From positions 1,302,001 through 1,366,000 of the forward strand of contig JAIXMP010000011.1 in assembly GCA_025677815.1 (NCBI GenBank): a DNA stretch of 64,000 bases. The letters run 5' to 3'. Below, piece after piece: positions 49,804 through 60,831 of this stretch. The DNA comes from Phascolomyces articulosus (Eukaryota; Mucoromycota; Mucoromycetes; Mucorales; Lichtheimiaceae). Below the pieces are notes generated by a model. That model was not told where the DNA came from. It made no database searches and saw only the letters and a list, made by a program, of their open reading frames with translations. Position numbers and translations under genes: made by a program. Position 1 is the stretch's first letter, and every line of letters begins with the position of its first letter.

Positions 49804-52800
49804 CTAAACTGTACTGGTAGTAGTAGTAGTAAATGCTTCCAAAGTATTATGAACACTTTGAACATTTGGTACGAAGTATTTTGCTTCAGTGCTACGAGAA
49901 CCCACAGTACAAGTAATCACATTGGGTATTTTTTGTTTGTTAAGGAAAGCAAACATTTCTTCATCCATACGGTCATCACCAATGGCTAAAACGAAATCTG
50001 GTTGAATATCTTGTAGAATACGATTGGCAATAGCACTTTTGTTGATATCATGAGGAAGGACTTCAATGGTTGTTTTACCAGTGACTGCATGGACTTGGAA
50101 ATTTTTATTGACGGAATCGGCAATGTGGTTTTGACATTCACCTGCTTGCCATTTTCTATATACATCAACATGACATATATTAATTTTTTTTCATTACTAT
50201 CTGTCAATGCAAACTGTTGTTTTTCATAGTTAAACTTACGCAAATTGTGCATCTTGTCCGACGGTCGATGATCGATAATGCTATTATAAAAAAAAAAAGA
50301 AAATTCATCAATTCATTGTGCTGATGATACGAATAAAAAAACAAGTCATCATTTACCCAAACAATGGAGATATCTTTTGTTTCGACATGTGCACCTGGTG
50401 TTCTTTCAGTATAATATTGGAAAATCTACATATATCTATAGGTTAACTTTCTCAAATTCATCTCTCTTTTTTTTGTCTGTTAGTTGACTATACCTGTTTC
50501 ACAGCTGGCATCCATGAAAGATCTACACTTTGATACACGAGTTGCCAATTTTCACCTCGTGGTCGAATATGATAACCATTTTCAGCACTGAGACCCAAAT
50601 TGGGAATACTTCCAAGATCACGATCAATATTGACTTGGGTTCGTCCTGAAATCACATAGACAGCACTAGTTTGTGTCAGTTTTGTTAATAATTCTGTTAA
50701 TCGATCCATATCATTGGCACCAGCATCTTTTCCATGAGGGACCAAAGTACCACCATAATCAAAAAGAAATCTACGTATAAAAAATATACAGCATTATTAA
50801 TATATGCCTCATGTCTATCTCCTTTTTTATTATAAACAACTTACAGTGGATTTTTGCTTGCTTTGAATAGTTGCATGACATGATCAACATCTAAAAGAGG
50901 AATCTGAGCTGACATTCGATGCATTTCGTCACTACGAATCTAAAATAGAAATATTTATACATGTTGTCAATTTTAAGCAAAGATCAGCATAGGAAGATGG
51001 ATGAATTTTTTTCAAAGAAGGTTGGTTTTTTACCTTAGATAATTCAGATATAATGCTACTTGCATAATTTTGTGCTATTGGATAAATTCTTTGTTAATTT
51101 ACATTCTCTTCTCTTCTACTTTCGACAAGATGAATATCAATAGTAATAACTTACCAGAATTTGTTACGATACTCTTATATAATTCCTTCCATCGCCCTTG
51201 CTTTTCTTCTTCTCCCATAGATAATGCTTCATGAATAGCATCTCCTACTTGCTATATAATTTTTTTTTAAAAAAAATTGGTATATATAAGCCATCTTGTT
51301 TCCATTCCCGTTATTTTTTCTATTTCAATTATAAGTAAAATGATCAACATACTCTATAATCCCATGGATTGACTCGAAGGCAAGCACCAAAACTACCGTA
51401 TGTTCCAGTAAACTAAAAAAAAAAAGAAACACCACAATCAATCCATCATCATCAATACATAACATTTCATAAAATTGTCATATCCTCTCTCTCCCACCCA
51501 AAAATTACATTACCTCACTTAAAATCAAAGGACCATGATTATTCTCTTGGCATACAATATATTCATGTGATGTCAAATTCATACCATCTCTTAAGGGTGT
51601 AATCAAAGAAGCATCTGCAGCTGTAAGCAAAGCAAGGTATTGTGAAAATGAAATATCTTGATGGAGGAAAACAATCGGTTGATAAGAAATATTACTGAAT
51701 TTCGAATTGACGCGTGATACTACATCGGTAATATGGGCACGCAATTCATTCTTTTCTGCTGTAGAGAGTGCAATTTGGATCAAAACAACCTATATGTATA
51801 AAACTGAGTTTATCATCCTTGCCCTTGATAACAACTGATATATCCCCTCATATATAAAATAGAAGCATTACCTTTCCACGCCATTCTGGATGACACACAA
51901 GAAATTGTTCAAATGCTAAAAGTTTTTGTCGAACACCTTTAATATAATCCAATTTATCACGTGCTACAATCAATTTCTTTCCTGCATATTTTTCTCTCAA
52001 CATGTCAATTGATCGCAAGACCTCAGGTGCAGATCTAAAATATCATATCCATATCCATTAGCATTTGATAAGATGGGAGGATTCTTTTTTTTAACAAAAA
52101 AAAAAATGAGCTGAGTCTAACCTCTTTTTGTTTAGCGCATTGATATCAATGCCGATGGGGTATATTCCGACTGAGACATAATGGGTATCCATTTGTATTC
52201 CTGAAGGAGTGGCATCAACAGAAAGTATACGAGAACATGTTTGTAAAAAGTGTCGAGCAAATGAATAAGTTTGGAAACCAATCAAATCAGCTTCTAACAT
52301 TCCTTGAAGAAGTTGTTTTCGGGCTAATTGTCATCATTTATTGTCATTCATGTTATTTGATTAAAGATGATTAATAATGGTAGTAATAGCACAAACTTTG
52401 TTTTTTTTTCTTCATCCAATACCACCCTATGCCATTACTACTATTATCCCCCACTGGTTCTATTTTATGTTATTACAATCCATCGACTTACTAGGTAAAC
52501 ATCGAAACAATTCAGAACTTGGAAAAGGAATATGTAAAAAGAACCCTATAATAGCATTGGGTAATTTTTTTCGTAACATGCCAGGTAGTAACATTAAATG
52601 ATAATCATTTACCCATACTATAAAAGATAGAAGATAACAAACAAAAAAAAATCAGATTTTTCAGGTCCCTGTCAGGTATCTTTGTTGTTACCCATTAACA
52701 TCTCTCCTTTCCCTCATTATCAATCCCAGGTTACCCAAGATTTTTCCTTTCTTTTTTTTATTATTATCTGATCAATCGAACCTTTCCTTATTCAAACTTA

Positions 52801-53817
52801 CAAATATCACCTTCCTGATAATTCTCCACAATCACATCCGCAAATCGTTGATTCAAAGCCACGTACGCATCCCATGCATCATCTTGATACATCATATTTT
52901 GAAGATCATCTTGAACGACATAATGAAAATACGGCCAAAGAACCTAGTTTTTTTTTCACTTTATCAATTTTTCTGCAAATTTGACATTACATCATCTTAC
53001 TTTTCTCCCTTTGACCAAACCCAAAAATAAAAAATAAAATTACCTGTTTACAATATCGATTATAATGACCCTCAAATTCTGCATCGGAAGGCATGACGGG
53101 AATAGAATCATGCTCCATCATCATAGTAGATCGAATATTACCTCGTGTTTGATGTGATAATGGATCGGTGGACATACCCAACGTGCCTACCCACATGCAT
53201 TTTTTATCAATTTTTTCACGTATCGAAAGAATCGCATTATGTAAACCAATATTTCCGGCAATACAAGGTCGAACGGACCAAGGTGCTTGGTCAAACACAC
53301 TAGGACTATCAATGGAGTTTTGACGATGACGATATTGATGAAGGACTTGTAATTCTGGTAATCGTTTCAAGTCTTCTTCACGTTGTGCTTTACTTTTGGG
53401 TTGAACTAATTGTTCCGGTTTTCGAAAATCAAAGACGTCTTCTTGTTCATTCTTGGCGGTTTCTTTTTGTTGCTGTTGTTGCTGTTGTTGTTGTTCCACT
53501 TGTCTATTGTTTGTAATTGCTGTTGCAGTATTTGCTCCTCCAGTTCCACTCGCTTGCTGTTGTTGTTGTTGTTTTTGAGCAGCTAAACTGTCAATCAATG
53601 TATTGGTTGTTGCTGTTGTGGTAGTTGTTACTGGTGGTTTTGGTGTAGGTTGTTGTTCTGGTACTGCTACAGAAGAAGGTGTCCCAATAACAGGAGGTGT
53701 ATTTCTAGGTGGCGCGGTAGTAGTCGCAATATATCGAGATTTCTTGTCTTTGGCGATTTGGAAATCGACAGTATAAGGTAAAAATAAAGAAGCACATAAA
53801 ACGCGTCCTCCAGTCAT
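49804..53817 (-). CDS. trehalose-6-phosphate synthase/phosphatase family protein (Tps2/Tps3-like), 904 aa
   Basis: Fourteen exons on the minus strand: 53044-53817, 52802-52943, 52492-52617, 52122-52323, 51872-52034, 51514-51789, 51353-51412, 51155-51251, 51034-51074, 50845-50939, 50494-50770, 50357-50425, 50240-50280 and 49804-50155. After a short N-terminal strand ([15 protein letters not shown]) comes about 130 residues rich in Pro/Thr and Gln. Then the GT20 synthase domain follows ([59 protein letters not shown]). The loop read RLDYxKG in active synthases is DKLDYIKG here (Lys442 for Arg), and the N-terminal loop is [10 protein letters not shown] rather than the double-glycine form. The HAD phosphatase domain starts near residue 655: [42 protein letters not shown]. 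In DxDxT the second Asp is Gly665. It therefore looks like a Tps2/Tps3/Tsl1-type subunit with doubtful phosphatase activity, perhaps structural or regulatory in the trehalose complex. Confidence 0.92.
53466..53573 (-). repeat. polyglutamine-coding CAG/CAA tracts
   Basis: Two runs of Gln codons (about 53466-53495 and 53557-53573) in the disordered N-terminal linker of the trehalose-family protein, separated by an Ala/Thr/Gly-rich segment. Length probably varies among strains. Confidence 0.8.
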
Positions 53818-54933
53818 GTTTTTATTCTCTTTTATTTCTTTTGGGTTTGGTTGGAAAAAAAGATATATATATATATATAAAAGGGAGAGAGAGAAAAGGA
53901 TGATATTATTCTGCTAACTTGTACTTTTTTATTTTTATATTTTTTTTGGGGGATTGGGTTGTCTTGTTGTTTGGGTTGTTGGAACCAATGCACCAAAATG
54001 GAATATTGAGATTGTAAACTAAAAAAGAGAGTTTCCGATGATCCCGATGTGCGTTCGTCTAAAACACGTTTCTTTTCTTTTTTATTTTTTTCTACAAAAT
54101 GCCTCATTAAGCTAAAATATCTCATTGTTTTCATGGCATTGGAGATCTACTATATGTTAAATAAAGTTGTTATTATACTATGGGAACTAAAAACATCCAT
54201 ATATCAAAATGGACGATATCTTCTTCGCTGTGATCCGATCCATCAAAAGATATGAATACATAACAAAAAAAGAATAGAGATAGTGTTTCAGCGCTTATAA
54301 TTGTTTTGCCGATTGTGTTTCCGTTACCGAGTTTAATCGCATATTTGAAAGTTAAAAAGAGAGAGCCTGTCATTTTAAAGATAATAAGAAATGTGCGTGG
54401 GGGAAAAGATGAATGCAGTTAATGTTATATGAATATCATTTTGTCTGTGCACGCGCCATTGTACTTGTTACTTTTTTAATATTAATAATAATACATATGA
54501 GATTCCCTTGATCATTATTCTTTTGGGAACTTTTACACAGTTACGTATATTTATACTTATATTCCATCCAAGTACTCAGTTCTACGGTTCAACTTGATAC
54601 ATCATTATTGACTTGGTTCTTATCAGTTAATGATATGCTAAATACTACGCAAAGTCTTTTTATATACAACTCCTATCAAAAATAAAAAGGTTGATCATCA
54701 GAAACTAATAGTAACGATAGATTCAAACTAAAACATTTTTTTAATACCAGGTTCTTAAACAATGAAAAAAATAAAGGAGAGGAGCGTCACTTTTTTTTTC
54801 ACACCATATAAAAGAAAACTGCGCAAGAAACACATTACTATCCTCTTTTTTGACTTTTGGGTTTATTTCAAGATCTTGACAGTTTTCTTTTCCTTTTCTC
54901 TCTCCAACTTGCCCATTTAATATATAATTCTGC
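53818..54933. other. divergent promoter region
   Basis: About 1.1 kb between the start of the trehalose-family gene (minus) and the first coding exon of the PAM2-motif gene (plus). T-rich leaders flank both starts, with AT dinucleotide tracts at 53865-53880. No gene-like frame. Shared regulation of the two genes is possible but not shown. Confidence 0.5.
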
Positions 54934-57900
54934 ATGACTGGTAAAAAACATATATATATATATTCTCCCATTCCTAATTCAATACAAAGCATATTTATTT
55001 TGTTTATAACACGTTAGAAACAACTCTATATATCCGTATTTTCTATAGAGAAAGGGTGTAGTAGTAGAGGTGGTAACAGAAAGAAGGCCTGGAATTCTGA
55101 TTTCTGGCTTGAAGAATTATCCAAATTGTCAAGTGATCATGCTTTAAAATCAGACTGCTGGAATACCTCTTCTTCTTCTATACCAGAACCGGATCATGAT
55201 CGTCATTATGACAATGACTGGGATTCCGATAATGATCAAGGGAGTCAAGGCGATAGTCAAGAGCAAGAGCCGGTGGATTTAAATAATATTCATATTGAAT
55301 GGTCCCTTTCTGAAGACGAAGACGAGGATAACAATCAAAGAAGGGTGGATTCACATAAACCAGTGACAACGACACATAGTTCCACGTTTTCATCTTCTTC
55401 CTCTTCTCAACCTGCATCATTACCACAATCACCTGAACGACAACAGCTACGCGTTTCTGTACCATTAAACGAAAAAGAATCAACAATACATACCATTGTA
55501 TCATCAGAAGCAACGAAATCCGCCACGGATAAATGGTCGTTAAATGGATGGTCTGCTTCTTCTTCCACTTCACTTGTTGATCTTGAACCAATTTCTATGA
55601 AGCTTGCACCTGTTCTTACACCCACACCCATCGCACCCAAAAAAATCACGCCATCAACAAAACAAGAAACCACAAGTGTGGTTGCTCCTGGATTGACTGA
55701 TAAATCGTTTTCACCTCCACCTCCACCCATTATGGATCCTAAAGATGAAGATACAGTGAATGCTGCCCCTGAAATGAAACCAGTTTCTATTGAACACAAC
55801 ATATCAGCAGCTGCTACTGCAGCATCTTTTGGATCATTTGATTTTTCATTATTAGACTCCATTCATGATGAGAAAACAAAAGAGGTACAACAGCAAGATG
55901 CAGATAAAAAGGAGTCTATCGTTATTGATGCATCGGTCATAGAAACTTCGGATGATTATGATGATAATGAAGAAGACGACGATGAGGATGATTATGATGA
56001 TTCATCTTCAAGCGATGAACCAAAATCAATTCGACTATTATCTTCCATTGAAGATTTCCATGGACAAACAAATAATCTTGACGAAAACGAACTAGAACCT
56101 TCCCCCAAAGTGGAAGGGTCTGTATTATCATCTAATGAAGAAACGACAGCAACATCGGAGCCATCATCATCACCTGGCCGAGAGGCTGTAGTGAATGAAA
56201 CAACAACAACTGTGAATGAATCATCACCTGAACAAGAATCAAAAGTTGAAGTAAATGATACACACTCGATTACGTCCAGCAAAGAAGATGAGGATACACT
56301 GTCAACAAAACTATCACCATCCATTTCGAATTTAAAAGTTCAAAAAGAAGAATCAGGATCATCCAAAGAAGGAGATGATGAAGAACGCGTATCAACATTA
56401 TCTTCCGTATCAAGCTCAGAACGTCCATTAGAGACAACAACACCCTCTTCCAATAATGATGTAACGTCAGCAGAATCACCATCAATTATCTCAAGTGAAG
56501 AAGTTCAAACAGAATCTGAGGTAAATTCCAACGAAGAGAGAATACCTAAAGAGGATGATGACAACGAAGCGTTGACAGGACCATCCATTTCGAATCCAAA
56601 AGTCGAATCAGAAGCATCTTGCAGTGAGGATACATTGTTAACAAAATCACCATCCATAACAAGTTCAAAAGTCCAATCAGATTCACCACAAGCAACAGCA
56701 GTAGTAGCATGCAAAGAGGATGAGATGAATGAAACGTTAACAGTATCATCCACGACAAGTTCAGAAATCCAATCAGAACCAAACGTACCCTCCAAAGACG
56801 AATCAATGACGCCAGTACAATCATGCATGTCTTCACCTGTAATGTCAACATCATCACCAACAGTGACACAAGCTTCAACAGATGTCGCACATACAAAAAC
56901 AACTCCATCCTTCCCTATAAAGACAGATTTACCATCACCAGCGGCAACAGCAGAGGTGGAGAACGAGATGAAATCGGACCAAACAAAAACATTGTTGGTA
57001 GATGAAGCAACATCAGAACATGAAAAAAAGAAGGAAGAGTACCAGGACAAAGAAGAGGAGAAGAGTGTTGAAGATGTGCCGGTTCCTGCAAAGGTTGTTC
57101 AAGATAGTGCATTAGTAACAACACTATCGGATCAAGAGGAACCAGCACCCATTGAACAACAAGAGGAAGAGATGGAGCCGAAATCACCTATCGTGCATGA
57201 GCAATCCACATTATCTCCTGTAAAAAAGACGTCGGTGGTAGGGGGGACTTCTTTATCCATGTGGGCAGATCCAAAGGTGAAGAGTGAGATGGAAAAGAAG
57301 GAGAATAAGCCAGTGTCTGTCGTTGCTGCATCTGTTGATTCTGAGCAGAAAATGGAGGATGAAAAACATCACACTGTGGATCAAGAAGAAACAACGTCAG
57401 AAGAAATGGTTGACCAGCAAGCATACCATACCGGAAAGAGTGATTGTATGGAACCAAAACAACATGAAGAAAACAAAGAACCTGCTACAGATCATCAATT
57501 ACCATTCATGCAACGCCATCCAGAATTCACATTTTCCATAACAACATCAAAAGAACCACCAACTTTACCACAATCAAAAAAAGTATGCACAGTAGATACG
57601 GGATCTACGACAATAAAACAAGAACCATCATGGTCACCTGTTACTAAAACTGCAGCTACAACAAGTACTACACAACAACCACAGTCATCATGGGGTGGTA
57701 GCAATGCTTCTATTTGGAGTCTAGCAACACACAAACCTATCTCTATCTCATCACCAAAAGAAACAGAGCAACAAAACACAATCTTTGTTTCAATAGCCAC
57801 CTTGGCATCCCCTCAAAAGTCACATGAGGAGGAAAAAGATACCACATCCGTACAAAAAGCATGGTCCATGGCTGCTTCGCAACAATGGGGTTCCAATGCC

Positions 57901-59538
57901 TCTATTTGGAATCCAAATCCAGAAACACCTGCTTTCCAACCATCAACAGCATCATCACCCTCATCGTCGCCATCCCCACAACAACAACAAGAACGACGAC
58001 CTACAGCACCATGGCTCGTTTCTACTCCTACTCAAGAGTTGAGTTTTGAAAAACAATCCTCTCTTGATTCATCCTTACAGTGGACAGATACCCCCAACAC
58101 CCAAGAGCAACTCCAATCATCATCACAGGGTTCAATTTTGAAAACGAATACAACACAGCACAATTTTGAAACCTCTTTTGATAATCAACATCCAATGACA
58201 CAACATCAAGACGAGGAAGACATGCCGGCTGCAGATGACCAGGAGGAGGACGATGAAGAGTATGAAAGTGGATCAGAATATGAAACGGATTCCGATAGTT
58301 CAGTCGAACAAATTACAATTAGCTTGGCCTCTTTAATACAATCTCAAAAGGAAGAAAAAAAGAAAGAGGAGGTGCCTGTGGTGCGCTGTACCTTGACAGA
58401 TCTTATTTTGGGAACCAAAAGTGAAAAGATTCGTAATATTTTGGATGTACTCACTGGAAAGGCCCCCTCCAACCCTACAACAACATCTTGCGTGGAAGAG
58501 AAGGAGGATGAAAAGTCAGCAGCAGTAGCAGCTGCTTCTTCTTCGACACCGTCACCATTTTCAGTACAACAACAGCAACCCATAGCAGAATCAACATCTC
58601 CACAACAACAGCAAAAACAAAACGACATTCATCCTCCGTCACCTTCTCCTGAAGTTATTGAAACAAAAGATAACACAAGTCAACATAATGAGCATCATGA
58701 AGAAGAAGCATCATCACTACAGCAGCCACAACACCAAACAGAAAAAGATGAAAAAGATTCAGCGACTGCACCATTGGATGATGAAATCAAAAAGCGTATG
58801 TTGGAAAAGGCCAAGCAACTGGAAAACATCCACCAAAATAACAATTTGAAATTGAATGCTTTTGCAGCTACATTTACACCTCCCAGTTTTGTTCCAGCAA
58901 CTACTGCTACTACCCAATCTGAACCTGTAGTAGAACAACAAGAATCAGAAACAGAGGAAGAGGCATTTGAACCATCCATTCCACTAGCAACACAACAACA
59001 CGCATTAACGACGAATAAGTATAGCAAAGCAGTTCCCATCGTATACCCTTATAATTCACACTTGACACCAGAAGAAGCGGCCTTGTATACACCACCCAAA
59101 TATTTCGAATCAGATGATCAAAAATATCAAGTACAACGTCCACAACAACAACATACTGGAACTATTCAATATTATCCCAAACCTGAAATCCCATCCTCTG
59201 TTTCTCCTGCTTTATCCATTGCCGCTTTATCACATTCAGTCACACCAGCAAGTCCATCCAGTAGCATGTCAAGTACAACAGGTCCTGCACCTACTACTGT
59301 TACAGATACCAGTTATTTAACCTTTAATAAAGGTGGTACTGTCTTTTTCCATAATCAACAACAACAACAATCTACTTCCTCTTCGAAAGCAGCAACGTTT
59401 AATGATATATCCTCATCCTCATCATCCATTTATGCCAAACCATCTTCAATTGGTCTTGGATTCTCTTCTCCCGATATCAAACTTAATATTAGTGCCCCTG
59501 TATTCAATCCATCCGATTTTAAATCATCCTCCTCATAA
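54934..59538 (+). CDS. large disordered protein with two PAM2-like motifs and repeated Trp motifs, 1498 aa
   Basis: The main exon is 55049-59538, an uninterrupted frame of about 1496 codons. It has no suitable ATG at its start. A 7-nt first coding exon 54934-54940 (ATGACTG, donor GTAAAA) joined to the acceptor at 55048 (TTCTATAG) gives MTEKGCSSRGGNRKKAWNSD in frame, which I prefer. Composition is Ser/Thr/Glu/Gln-rich and mostly disordered, with degenerate Ser-Ile-Ser-x-x-Lys-Val repeats near residues 425-560 and acidic runs. Two C-terminal segments match the PABP-binding PAM2 pattern LNxxAxxFxP: LNAFAATFTP at 1271-1280 and LNISAPVFNP at 1481-1490. Tryptophan motifs recur: KWSLNGWSAS (165-174), SLSMWADP (741), WGGSNASIW (884-892), WGSNASIW (949-956). 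One possibly folded segment is near 1110-1150 (RCTLTDLILGTKSEKIRNIL). No enzyme domain. A role in mRNA regulation through poly(A)-binding protein is inferred. Confidence 0.85.
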
Positions 59539-59868
59539 AAAAAAGTTTTCATTCATATATAAAATAAAAAAAATTCATTTTTTCTATCCATCATCAGCCT
59601 AATATTGACCTTTTTTCTCTGTGATTTCATTTATAGCATCATAAGGGCTTAGTGGCTCTTGTGTGTTGTCTTTTATCCTTTAACACTGAAAAAAACTCAG
59701 CAAGCATTAAGCTTTGCGAAACTTTGGACGCGGTCATGCGGAATAGGGTTAGACGCATTATTATTCCAAAAGCACACCACACGCTCTTTTTTTTAAAAAA
59801 ATATATAGTATTTTATTCTACTTTTTTTGATAAGTGAAAATAATATAACAGTTTGTAGAATAAAAATA
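59539..59868. other. short intergenic spacer
   Basis: Trailer of the PAM2-motif gene and leader of the small membrane protein gene. The 59652-59837 frame has no recognisable features. Confidence 0.55.
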
Positions 59869-60831
59869 ATGGAGACAATCCAATCCATTGCACAACAAAC
59901 CAATCTTGCTACTTTATTAGGCCTTCATCTGGTAAATATATATAAAAATCTTTTACAACACGAAAAGAAAAAAAAAACATTCCTCATGAAAACTTCAAGA
60001 TAAAAAAAAAAGAGAGACTGACCACTGTAACCCTTCCTTGGCATTATTTTTAGGGTTTATCACTTTTTGGTAGTATAGCTACATGTCCTGTTTATAATTT
60101 ACCAATCTATTTTTTCGGTATTTGGGCTTACAATTATCATGATTCGAATGCTCCCATTAAAACGGTAAGTGGCCGAGTCTTGAGGAAATCATTAGGAAAA
60201 AAAGGCTTAAATCTAATCAAACTCTTTATATAGTTTACTGGTGTACTTGCACTCAGTATAGTACTTGACGTTCTTTGGTTCATTTTACATGGTGGAGGTC
60301 CTCATGAAGAAAGTGGATTTGTATTCTGTATGGTGTAAGTTATTTTTTTTTTTACTTTATGAATATAGGATAACTATTCAAAAAGAAACCGCACCCAAGG
60401 CTAATATATCACGAGGTGGGTATGAAACACTACTATGATCATTATTATTATTAGAATGAATATTATTAGTTTGATTGGCAAGGTAAAAAGTCTTTTTTTT
60501 TTTTTTGTTTTATGAAGATCGATGATGATAGCAGATTTTGGGTGAATGGAAGAACTAATGTATATATATATATATATAATGATATAGCCTATTACTGTAT
60601 TTGCAGGTATCAATACAATTCAAAGTCGTGGTGATTCTTTCCAAGTGGGAGGTAAGAAGAAAGATCTTGGTTGATGAGAGGAAAAAAAAAAAGAAAAATA
60701 ATGAGAGAAAAAATGATTAAATGGTTGTTGATTATGTAATAATAATAATGATAGGTTGGTCTGATGCACCTGGAGCATTCCCTGGAGCTTATCAAACTGT
60801 CCGAGATGGAAATAATGATGAATTTGCATAA
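59869..60831 (+). CDS. small multi-pass membrane protein, AGTRAP family-like, 143 aa
   Basis: Six exons: 59869-59931, 60054-60164, 60234-60334, 60455-60489, 60607-60651 and 60755-60831. Predicted TM segments are LHLGLSLFGSIATCPVY, LPIYFFGIWAYNYHDS, VLALSIVLDVLWFILHG and VFCMVMNIISLIGK. The order FGIWA, DS-x-x-A, LSIVLDVLW, then G-F-V-F-x-M-x-M-N-I-I-S-L-I-x-K and an RG(D/G) end parallels human AGTRAP (GVWAVAQRDS, LDIV, GMAILSLLLKP, RERGG). The cytosolic tail is GGWSDAPGAFPGAYQTVRDG ending NNDEFA. Exon 4 is the weak point. To keep frame into the tail it must end at 60489 before a poor donor (AAAAA/GTCTTT) rather than at the better GTAAAA seven bases earlier. An alternative acceptor 15 nt downstream keeps frame. 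Function in fungi unknown. Likely Golgi/endosomal trafficking by analogy. Confidence 0.75.

Noticed and set aside
55178..59143. Many long antisense and alternate-frame ORFs inside the PAM2-motif gene
   Set aside because: Shadows of a 4.5-kb low-complexity exon. The plus-strand frame alone is continuous and carries the recognisable motifs.
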